DNA of 64,000 bases from Flavobacterium luteolum (GTDB taxonomy: Bacteria; Bacteroidota; Bacteroidia; Flavobacteriales; Flavobacteriaceae): positions 4,140,501 to 4,204,500 of the forward strand of contig NZ_CP114286.1 of the NCBI RefSeq assembly GCF_027111275.1, written 5' to 3'. The notes under the pieces are model-generated. The model was not told the DNA's origin. It saw only the letters and a list, made by a program, of their open reading frames with translations, and did no database searches. The translations under genes and the position numbers were made by a program. Every line of letters begins with the position of its first letter. Positions within the stretch are counted from its first letter, which is position 1. Positions 6,635 through 14,113 of the stretch are shown here, piece after piece.

Positions 6635-8251
6635 TTACAGCAATACTAATTTTAATTCATTATCTGTATAAATTATTAAATTCTCTTTACTTTCATCAAT
6701 ATATAAATCTCTTATTTCGCTTACTAATTCTAATTGAATCTCTTTAAGTATTTTCTTTTCTTGTTTATCAATGAATAATATAGTCTTTCCTTTTCCGATA
6801 AGGATAACCTTTTCATCTTTAAAAGCCAAATAGCTCAACGCATGTTTTGAATGGTATTTCGAAATATCCATTTCCCAAATTCTAGTAATAGTATCATCTT
6901 TAAATACGTAGAATTCAAGTTCATTTGGAAATGATACGGCAAATTCATTACCATTGAATGCAAATCCGCTAGAGGTGTTATTCCATTCTTTAAAGAAACA
7001 ATGAATAAATTGAACGCTCAAATCTTCTTTAAGATGATATAAATTAAAATAGGTTTCTTGGTCGTAACTATTAAAAGCAATTAAGTTATTATGATTTGTT
7101 TTAGGACTAAGAGTACCATCTTCAGCTTTAGTTTTGCTAATTATTTCAAAATTTTCAGAAAGTAAGACTATTTCCCAATTTTGAGAACTGCCAATGTATA
7201 AGTTTCTTGATTGAAGATAAGTGATTTGATCTAAAACCAAATCTTTGGGTAATGTTATCGTTTTTGTGTGGTTAAAAGATTCTTCCTCAATAATTAATAA
7301 TCTGTGATCTCCTGTAGGAACTATAATATTTCCTTTATAATCAAAAGTAAAATTTCTAATTGTAGGTACATCAATATTTATAATTTGGTTGACTATAATT
7401 TCATTCCCATATTTTGAATACTTTACTAAGTTAGAATTTTTAGTTAGAGCGATATATATTGATAACTTAAGAGGGTTTTCTTTTAAGAAAAATATTCTGT
7501 TATAATGATAATTTTCGGTTGATAGATGTGTTGTTTTATTTGAAATTATTTCAGAATAATATTTTTCAAAATGATTTAAAATACTTTCACATCTTCCTTG
7601 TTTTGCTAAATAATATGGTGTTCTGCTGCTACTGTCTTTTTTCCATTCACATCCATTTTTATAAACGAAATCAAATACTTCAGGTAAATCAAGCCAGGCT
7701 AACTTATGAAGTAAATTGCTTTTGTTTTCATCACAACCATCTAGTTCGATTTTATGCTTTAAATAAATTTTTACACATTCAATTGATTTACACTTTAAAT
7801 ATTGAGGTTCTTGTTTGTCTATTTTTGCACCATTACTCAATAACAAATCAACTATTTCAGCCTTGTTTTCCTGAGTTGCACAAAAAAGCTCTCTGTCATT
7901 CATTGTTGCTCCTTTTTCGAGAAGATACTTTGCAATTTCATAATTATCTGCCCAACATAATGGAGTAGCATATATTCCACTTCTCTCAGAATTAACATTG
8001 GCACCTTTATGCAAAAGATATTTAACCATTTCAAAATTTCCAATTAAGGATGCAATATGCAATGGTGTATTATCCATCCATCCCTTTAAAAATATTTCAG
8101 ATGGATTATTTTTTAAATGTTTTTTGGCTTCTTCGTTTTTATGTTCTTTTATAAGAATGAATATTTCAGGTGTTTGTGTATGATCAGTCTGATATATGTT
8201 TGGCTCGGTTGTTTCTCTCAATTTGTTAATTAATATATTTAAAAACCTCAT
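6635..8251 (-). CDS. Ankyrin repeat protein with C-terminal beta-rich domain
   Basis: The 538-residue protein starts with a helical region and then about four to five ankyrin repeats (roughly residues 60-215), visible in TPLHIASLIGNFEMVKYLLHKGANVN, ATPLCWADNYEIAKYLLEKGA and KAEIVDLLLSNGAKI. The remaining 300 residues are beta-rich, with repeated strands such as NIIVPTGDHRLLIIEE and KVILIGKGKTILFIDK that look like blades of a beta-propeller. There is no signal peptide, so it is probably cytoplasmic and mediates protein binding. The partner is unknown. Codon use is as AT-rich as the surrounding accessory genes. Confidence 0.7.
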   Translation of the reverse strand: MRFLNILINKLRETTEPNIYQTDHTQTPEIFILIKEHKNEEAKKHLKNNPSEIFLKGWMDNTPLHIASLIGNFEMVKYLLHKGANVNSERSGIYATPLCWADNYEIAKYLLEKGATMNDRELFCATQENKAEIVDLLLSNGAKIDKQEPQYLKCKSIECVKIYLKHKIELDGCDENKSNLLHKLAWLDLPEVFDFVYKNGCEWKKDSSSRTPYYLAKQGRCESILNHFEKYYSEIISNKTTHLSTENYHYNRIFFLKENPLKLSIYIALTKNSNLVKYSKYGNEIIVNQIINIDVPTIRNFTFDYKGNIIVPTGDHRLLIIEEESFNHTKTITLPKDLVLDQITYLQSRNLYIGSSQNWEIVLLSENFEIISKTKAEDGTLSPKTNHNNLIAFNSYDQETYFNLYHLKEDLSVQFIHCFFKEWNNTSSGFAFNGNEFAVSFPNELEFYVFKDDTITRIWEMDISKYHSKHALSYLAFKDEKVILIGKGKTILFIDKQEKKILKEIQLELVSEIRDLYIDESKENLIIYTDNELKLVLL

Positions 8252-8324
8252 TTCGAATTCTATTTTTTATTCAATATAACGTGGTAAATATAAGATTTGT
8301 ACTTTTAAAAAATGGTTGTCAAAA

Positions 8325-8362
8325 TAAAAAACCATAGGTTACAATATATTATAATCTATGGT
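8325..8362 (-). terminator. Intrinsic terminator of the thr operon
   Basis: ACCATAGGTTA pairs with TAATCTATGGT (one wobble), and the minus strand runs into a T-rich tail. It is 31 bases beyond the thrC stop. Confidence 0.7.
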
Positions 8363-8392
8363 TCTAAATTTTTTATTTTAAAGATAAATTAT

Positions 8393-9685
8393 TTACCCCA
8401 AGAAATCCTTTAACTCCTCATAACTCTTAATCTTCACACTAACTTTCTCCTCATTAATAACGCTTTCAATTTGAACAGGAATAGGAAGTGTAATGCCTAA
8501 AGCAGGTTCAACAACATCTAAGAATTTAATAGGATGTGCCGTTTCTAAGAAAATACCAATGGCGTTCGGGTGTTTTTCTAGTTCTTTTTTCAAACCTAAA
8601 TAACCCACAGCGCCGTGTGGTTCTGCAATGTAGCCTTCAGGTAGATTGTAGATGTGTTTCATTGCTTCAAGCGTTTCTTCATCGGTATAACTATAAGAAG
8701 AAAAGTCTTTTTCGAAAGCTTTTAAGTCATTGTTGTATAATTCCTGAATTCTAATAAAGTTGCTTGGGTTTCCAACGTCCATGGCGTTAGAAATTGTCGC
8801 TTTAGAAGGTTTCGGGTCGTATTTTCCGTTTTCTAAGAATCTTGGCACCGTGTCGTTTACGTTTGTAGACGCAACGAAATGTTCAATTGGCAAACCTAAT
8901 TTCTTTGCCATAATTCCTGCGCAGATATTCCCGAAGTTTCCGCTTGGGCAAGAGAAAACTAAAGGTTTGTTTTGGCTTTTCAACGCTTTGTAAGCAAAGA
9001 AGAAATAAAACATTTGCGGTAACCAGCGCGCAATATTAATAGAATTTGCAGAAGTCAGGTTTTTGTGCGCTAAAGTTTCGTCTAAAAATGCTTTTTTCAC
9101 CATATCCTGACAATCGTCAAAAACACCGTCAACTTCAAGGGCTTTAATGTTTTGCCCTAAAGTAGTCAATTGTTTTTCCTGAATGTCGCTCACTTTTCCA
9201 GACGGATATAAAATGACAACATCAACGCCGTCAACGCCAAGAAATCCGCTCGCAACGGCTCCGCCTGTATCTCCAGAAGTCGCAACTAAAACAGTGTTTT
9301 TAGCGTCTTTCTTGTCTTTATTGAAATATCCCAAACAACGTGACATAAAACGCGCTCCAACGTCTTTAAACGCCATTGTTGGTCCGTGAAATAATTCTAA
9401 CGAATAGATTCCGTCTTCGACTTTCACAACAGGAAAATCAAAAACTAAAGTTTCAGCAATGATTTCTTTTAGTTTTTCTGCTGGAATTTCGTCACCAACA
9501 AATTGTTTAATCGCTTCAAAAGCAATTTCTTCGTGGCTTAAACTTTCGATTTTATCAAAAAAAGAAGGATCAAGCGGTGTAATGCTTTCTGGGAAATATA
9601 ATCCTTTGTCAGTTGCTAATCCTTGTATAACAGCTTCTTGAAAAGAAACTTTTGGGGCATTATGGTTTAAACTGTAGTATTTCAT
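8393..9685 (-). CDS. thrC: Threonine synthase
   Basis: Converts O-phosphohomoserine to threonine with pyridoxal phosphate, the last step of threonine synthesis. The start at 9685 gives MKYYSLNHNAPKVSF, the usual N-terminus; an ATG 33 bases upstream adds only repeat-derived sequence. The Schiff-base lysine is K107 in GPTMAFKDVGARF, and VATSGDTGGAVASGF is the phosphate-binding loop. At 430 residues it is normal for the family. It is the last gene of thrA-thrB-thrC, but 339 bases of repeat sequence separate it from thrB, so it may depend on read-through of the operon or on an internal promoter. Confidence 0.95.
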   Translation of the reverse strand: MKYYSLNHNAPKVSFQEAVIQGLATDKGLYFPESITPLDPSFFDKIESLSHEEIAFEAIKQFVGDEIPAEKLKEIIAETLVFDFPVVKVEDGIYSLELFHGPTMAFKDVGARFMSRCLGYFNKDKKDAKNTVLVATSGDTGGAVASGFLGVDGVDVVILYPSGKVSDIQEKQLTTLGQNIKALEVDGVFDDCQDMVKKAFLDETLAHKNLTSANSINIARWLPQMFYFFFAYKALKSQNKPLVFSCPSGNFGNICAGIMAKKLGLPIEHFVASTNVNDTVPRFLENGKYDPKPSKATISNAMDVGNPSNFIRIQELYNNDLKAFEKDFSSYSYTDEETLEAMKHIYNLPEGYIAEPHGAVGYLGLKKELEKHPNAIGIFLETAHPIKFLDVVEPALGITLPIPVQIESVINEEKVSVKIKSYEELKDFLG

Positions 9686-9799
9686 TGGTTGTTTTTTATT
9701 TAACCGCAAAGCACGCAAGGAATTGGTTTCTTTTGAAAACGCAGAGTTCGCAAAGCTTTGTGGTTATATTTTTTATTCAATAGTTATTTTTAAGCATTT

Positions 9800-9902
9800 T
9801 TGTCATTTCGAGGAACGAGAAATCTTCGCAAGTAACTCCGCAACGTTAATCCAATCTTTGTCGAGCTTCTCGTGGAGATTTCTCCTTCGTCGAAATGACA
9901 AA
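9800..9902. repeat. MITE-like element, third copy, in the thrB-thrC spacer
   Basis: It has the same ends as the 3419 and 4296 elements but one end carries the GAGGAACGAG form and the other the GACGAAGGAG form, so the terminal repeats pair imperfectly. The 339-bp spacer 9686-10024 also holds a partial TTAACCGCAAAG element near 9700 and a CCTGAGGAACGAAGG-type fragment near 9957. There is no gene in it. Confidence 0.8.
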
Positions 9903-10024
9903 CTGCACGGTTATGTATTGTGTCTATGCTTTGCGGGAGCTTCGATGGAGTTTATCCTGAGGAACGAAGGGCTCAGCCTGACAAACTTTGTCTTAATACT
10001 TAATTCTTCGTACTTAATACTTTT

Positions 10025-10945
10025 CTACAAAATTCTTACGCCATCGGGATTTATCTTCGAGACATGAATTTCATACGGCAAATTCATTTTTTCGTAAACG
10101 TCGCTCATGGCTTTTGCGATTTTTTCAGCGGTTTCTTTTCCTCTGCTTAAAGCGAAAATAGACGGGCCAGAACCTGAAATTCCTGAACCTAAAGTGCCGT
10201 TTTCATAAGCCGTTTGTTTAATTTGGTCAAAACCAGGAATTAAAACACTTCTTAAAGGCTCAACAATTTCGTCATGAAGCGAACGTCCGATCAATTCGTA
10301 ATCTTTAGTGTAAAGACCTGCAACTAATCCGCCCACATTTCCCCATTGCATGATGGCGCTTTTTAGGGAAACGTTTTGTTTTAAAACCGAACGAGCATCA
10401 GAAGTTTTCAATTCAATTTGCGGGTGAACCACCGTTGCGTATAATTCTTCGGGACTGTCAATTCTGATAATATCAAGTGGCGCGTAGCTTCTTACCAAAG
10501 TAAATCCGCCTAAAAGGGCAGGAGCAACGTTGTCGGCATGCGCGTTTCCGCTGGCTAATTTCTCGCCCTGCATCGCAAACTGAACTAAATCTTTACGAGA
10601 ATAAGGTCTTCCCAATAATTCATTAATTCCGAAAACCGCTCCGGCAGAACTTGCAGCACTGCTTCCAATTCCGCTTCCGGCTTTGATATGTTTATAAATT
10701 TCGATTTCGAATCCGAAGTCTAGTTCGTCCAAAGTTTCTAACATTGCTAGAGCCGCAACTCCAGAAACGTTTTTTTCGGTTTCTAAAGGCAAATCGGCAC
10801 CCACAATTTTAGTGATTCGAACTCCTTTTTGATCGACTTTTCGAACAATCATTTCATCGCCCGCATTGTCTAAGCAAAGTCCAAGTACGTCAAATCCGCA
10901 TGAGAGATTGGCAATTGTAGCGGGACAGAATAATTTTATTTCCAT
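10025..10945 (-). CDS. thrB: Homoserine kinase
   Basis: Phosphorylates homoserine to O-phosphohomoserine. The 306-residue GHMP kinase has the ATP-binding motif KAGSGIGSSAASSAG near residues 88-102 and the C-terminal GSGISGSGPSIFAL motif. It lies between thrA and thrC on the minus strand, 151 bases after thrA; that spacer is one long inverted repeat. Length and start (MEIKLFCPATIANLSCGFD) agree with the family. Confidence 0.95.
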   Translation of the reverse strand: MEIKLFCPATIANLSCGFDVLGLCLDNAGDEMIVRKVDQKGVRITKIVGADLPLETEKNVSGVAALAMLETLDELDFGFEIEIYKHIKAGSGIGSSAASSAGAVFGINELLGRPYSRKDLVQFAMQGEKLASGNAHADNVAPALLGGFTLVRSYAPLDIIRIDSPEELYATVVHPQIELKTSDARSVLKQNVSLKSAIMQWGNVGGLVAGLYTKDYELIGRSLHDEIVEPLRSVLIPGFDQIKQTAYENGTLGSGISGSGPSIFALSRGKETAEKIAKAMSDVYEKMNLPYEIHVSKINPDGVRIL

Positions 10946-10949
10946 TTTT

Positions 10950-11097
10950 AAGGTTCTGAGGTTCTAAGATGCTAAGATTCTAAGGTTTCTGTAGCAACTT
11001 TTTATTTTTTAGTTTCTAAGGTTTCGAGATTCTAAGAGGCTAAGATTAGTTTTGAAAAAAAACTTAGAACCTTAGCATCTTAGAACCTTAGCACCTT
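10950..11097. repeat. Inverted repeat filling the whole thrA-thrB spacer
   Basis: A 35-base arm at 10950-10984 pairs with 11063-11097 with three mismatches. Each arm is built from near-tandem CTAAGATTCTAAGGTTCTGAG-like units. The right arm touches the thrA stop codon and the left arm ends 4 bases before the thrB start. Related units occur at 46851, 56735, 57893 and 58671-58832. Confidence 0.8.
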
Positions 11098-13544
11098 TAA
11101 ATATTTCCTATTCGAATAACGTCTGCAAAAATTCCCGAAGCTGTTACCGCTGCTCCGGCTCCGGCTCCTTTGATCAATAAAGGCTGATCTACGTAACGAT
11201 CTGTGTAAAATAATACAATATTGTCTTTTCCTTCTAAATTGTAAAAAGGATGATCTTTTGGAATGAATTGCAGACCTACGCTTGCTTTTCCGTTTTCGAA
11301 TTGCGCTACGTATTTCAATCTTGAATCCTTGGTTAAAGCTTCTTTATAAATACCTTCAAAATGCGAAGCGTGTTTGATTAACGATGCGAAGAAATCTTCG
11401 TTGTTTGTTGTTGCTAAACATTCTGCTGGCAAGAACGATTCGTTTGCAATGGCGTCAATATCCATTTCGTAACCGCTTTCGCGAATCAAAATCAGGATTT
11501 TACGCGCTACGTCGATTCCGCTTAAGTCAATTTTTGGATCTGGTTCTGTGAAACCTTGAACTCCCGCTTCTTTTACCACATCGTGGAAAGAGTTGTTTTC
11601 GTCAAAATTGTTGAAAATAAAGTTCAAACTTCCAGATAAAACTGCCTGAATTTTATGCACTTTATCTCCAGACGCAATCAGATTTTTTACTGTATCAATA
11701 ATTGGCAATCCCGCACCAACATTCGTTTCAAACAAGAAAGGAGCGTTATATTGACGAGATAAGCTTTTTAGTTTTTTATAGTTGTCATAAGCAGAAGAAC
11801 AAGCAATTTTATTACAAGTTACAACGGCAATACTTTCTTTTAAGAATTTTTCGTAAGCTTCAGAAACCGTTGCATTTGCAGTGATGTCCACGAAAATACT
11901 GTTACGTAAATTCAGTTCTTTTGCCTTTTTGATGAATTCTTCAATGCTTGCTGGTTCACCTTCGCTTAAAGCGGAATCCCAACTTTTTAAAGAAATTCCG
12001 TCTTCGTCAAATACCATTTTTCTAGAATTAGACAAAGCAATTACGCGAACGTTGATCTTTAAATTATCTTTTAAGAACTTTCTTTGGTTGTGAATCTGCT
12101 CGATGAATTTTTCTCCCACATTTCCAACTCCCATTACAAATAGGTTCAGCTGTTTTGTGTTTTCTTCGAAGAAATTTTCGTGTAAAGTATTCAATGCTTT
12201 TTTAACGTCTCTTTCGTTAATTACAGTCGAAATGTTTCTTTCAGAAGCACCTTGTGCAATGGCACGAATGTTTACGTTGTTTTTTCCTAAAGTGCTAAAC
12301 ATTCTTCCGCTTAAACCTTGGTGGTTTTTCATGTTTTCGCCTACCAAAGCAATAATGCAAAGATCTTTTTCTACATAACAAGGATCGATTTTGTTCTGCG
12401 AAATTTCGATTTCAAAAGCGCTGTTAATTGCAGCTTCGGCATTATCAGCATCCGAATTCAAGATTCCGATACAGATTGAATGTTCAGAAGAAGCCTGAGT
12501 AATAAAAATAACGTTGATTTTTTCTTGAGATAATACTTCAAACAAACGTCTAGAAGAACCTGCAACTCCAATCATTCCTGGACCTTCAAGAGTTAAAAGC
12601 GAAATATGATCGATGTGGCTAATTCCTTTTACAACAGTATCTTTTGATGAAACCTGATTCGAAATCAAAGTTCCCTCAGCTTCTGGTTCAAAAGTATTTT
12701 TGATTAAAATTGGAATATTTTTTCTTAAAACCGGCTGAATTGTTGGCGGATACAACACTTTTGCACCAAAGTGCGACAATTCCATCGCTTCTTGATAAGA
12801 GATGTTTGAAATTGGCTGAGCTTGTTTTACAATTTTTGGGTTTGCTGTAAACATTCCGTTTACGTCAGTCCAGATTTCTAGTTGTTCCACATTGATTGCT
12901 CCAGCGATAATGGCTGCAGTATAATCAGATCCACCGCGACCTAAAGTCGAAGTGATTCCGTCAAGAGTCTGCGCTATAAATCCAGGCATGATATTGATTT
13001 TCGCTTCATTCGAACCAAAATATTCCTGAATTAATTTATTTGAAACTTCAAAGTTTACAACTGCTTTTCCGAAGTTATTATCTGTTTTAATTAATTCTCT
13101 ACTGTCTTTGTAAACTGCATCTTTACTGATTTGCTCATAGGCTTTAGCAATAATGAAAGACGATAGCAATTCTCCAAAACTTAAAATTGTATCGGCAGTT
13201 CTAGGAGATAATTCGCCAAGCAAGAAACATCCGTCCAATAAAGTTTCTAAATGGTTGATGATTCTTTTCACATGGCTTAAAAGGCTGCTTTGTTCGCTAA
13301 CAGGAATAAGTTCTTTTAGTGTGTCAAGATGTTTTTTCTCGATTTCAGCCACAACTTCTCTAAAGCTTTCGTCGTTTGCTGCTGCTTTTGCCGCTGCCAA
13401 TTGCAGTAAATCGGTTACTTTGCTTAACGCTGAAACTACTACAACTAATTGATCCTGCTTAGATTTTTGGTTTACAATTTCGAGAACGAGTTTTATATTT
13501 TGAGCATTGGCAACCGAAGTTCCGCCAAATTTTAATACTTTCAT
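11097..13544 (-). CDS. thrA: Bifunctional aspartate kinase / homoserine dehydrogenase
   Basis: Catalyses the first and third steps of the aspartate pathway to threonine. The 815-residue protein has the kinase motif KFGGTSVANA at residues 5-14 and GRGGSDYTAAI near 200. Tandem ACT regulatory domains (about 310-460) include GPGMIGVAGSSRRLFEVL and ALVGENMKNHQGLSGRMFSTL. The NAD(P)-binding FVMGVGNVGEKF opens the dehydrogenase half near residue 465. It is the first gene of the thr operon. A Thr-rich leader peptide sits 110 bases upstream, suggesting transcription attenuation in addition to allosteric control through ACT domains. Confidence 0.95.
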   Translation of the reverse strand: MKVLKFGGTSVANAQNIKLVLEIVNQKSKQDQLVVVVSALSKVTDLLQLAAAKAAANDESFREVVAEIEKKHLDTLKELIPVSEQSSLLSHVKRIINHLETLLDGCFLLGELSPRTADTILSFGELLSSFIIAKAYEQISKDAVYKDSRELIKTDNNFGKAVVNFEVSNKLIQEYFGSNEAKINIMPGFIAQTLDGITSTLGRGGSDYTAAIIAGAINVEQLEIWTDVNGMFTANPKIVKQAQPISNISYQEAMELSHFGAKVLYPPTIQPVLRKNIPILIKNTFEPEAEGTLISNQVSSKDTVVKGISHIDHISLLTLEGPGMIGVAGSSRRLFEVLSQEKINVIFITQASSEHSICIGILNSDADNAEAAINSAFEIEISQNKIDPCYVEKDLCIIALVGENMKNHQGLSGRMFSTLGKNNVNIRAIAQGASERNISTVINERDVKKALNTLHENFFEENTKQLNLFVMGVGNVGEKFIEQIHNQRKFLKDNLKINVRVIALSNSRKMVFDEDGISLKSWDSALSEGEPASIEEFIKKAKELNLRNSIFVDITANATVSEAYEKFLKESIAVVTCNKIACSSAYDNYKKLKSLSRQYNAPFLFETNVGAGLPIIDTVKNLIASGDKVHKIQAVLSGSLNFIFNNFDENNSFHDVVKEAGVQGFTEPDPKIDLSGIDVARKILILIRESGYEMDIDAIANESFLPAECLATTNNEDFFASLIKHASHFEGIYKEALTKDSRLKYVAQFENGKASVGLQFIPKDHPFYNLEGKDNIVLFYTDRYVDQPLLIKGAGAGAAVTASGIFADVIRIGNI

Positions 13545-13654
13545 TTTGTGATATTTTTTTTCTTTTGATGCAAATATTTTTATGTATCCAATAACTCTCT
13601 TCTTTCAAGAAAAAAGTATAGGTAACCTAGGATTATATGTAAAAATGTATACCC

Positions 13655-13759
13655 CTAAGGGGTAGTAGTTGTTGTAGTAGTAATAATGGTAGCAGCAATT
13701 GCAACTCCTGTTTGAGCTGTAATAATTGTAGATTGATATTTTATGCTGTTACTTTTCAT
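13655..13759 (-). CDS. thrL: Threonine operon leader peptide (attenuator)
   Basis: A 34-codon frame begins with ATG at 13759 (MKSNSIKYQSTIITAQ) and ends at TAG 13657-13655. It contains 11 Thr and 6 Ile codons, with seven consecutive Thr codons immediately before the final Pro and stop. It lies directly upstream of thrA in the same orientation, 110 bases from its start. The composition is what a thr attenuator needs: ribosomes stall when charged tRNA-Thr (or Ile) is scarce. Sequence downstream of the stop contains CCCCTTAGGGG overlapping the stop and a short TAGG/CCTA hairpin ending in ACTTTTTTC near 13605-13632, a candidate terminator. The exact alternative structures are not resolved by eye. 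Confidence 0.85.
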   Translation of the reverse strand: MKSNSIKYQSTIITAQTGVAIAATIITTTTTTTP

Positions 13760-13770
13760 TTTTGATTTTT

Positions 13771-13778
13771 CAAAAGTA
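13771..13778 (-). promoter_or_regulatory. -7 box of the thr operon promoter
   Basis: On the minus strand TACTTTTG ends 11 bases upstream of the leader-peptide ATG. A -33 box is not clear. The interval from the leader to hutH (13760-14113) holds only this and the hutH promoter. Confidence 0.5.
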
Positions 13779-14060
13779 CAGCTTTTTATATGAGTTAAAA
13801 ACTTAGAAGGCGTTTTTACGAATATTTTAATAATTCAAATCTCTATAAATCAATATTGAGTATTTGTTAAAATTGAATATGCTAAATTGATGTTTTGATA
13901 TATTTTGGATAGCTTTTTTTTGGGATTTAGTCCATGCAAATGATTGATGTTTAATTCAAAAGGACCTTAAAAATGGGATGTAACGGTATATTTTGATCTG
14001 AAAAGCGATTTGAAATAGTTAAACCGCTTTTAAAGAAATCTTAATTATTGTGATAAAATG

Positions 14061-14091
14061 TTGCTTTTTAATATTGATTTGTTGAATTTTG
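14061..14091 (+). promoter_or_regulatory. Promoter candidate for hutH
   Basis: TTG (14061-14063) and GAATTTTG (14084-14091) are 20 bases apart; the second differs from TAnnTTTG at one base. The predicted leader is about 18 bases. Confidence 0.4.
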
Positions 14092-14113
14092 GCGTTTAAA
14101 ATTTACAATCATC

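Noticed and set aside
7519..7968. 149-codon frame on the plus strand within the ankyrin gene
   Set aside because: It lies opposite a protein with clear ankyrin repeats; its own product has no recognisable features.
10946..11097. Near-tandem CTAAGATTCTAAGG units resembling a CRISPR or minisatellite array
   Set aside because: There are no unique spacers of constant size and no cas genes; the units form two arms of one inverted repeat.
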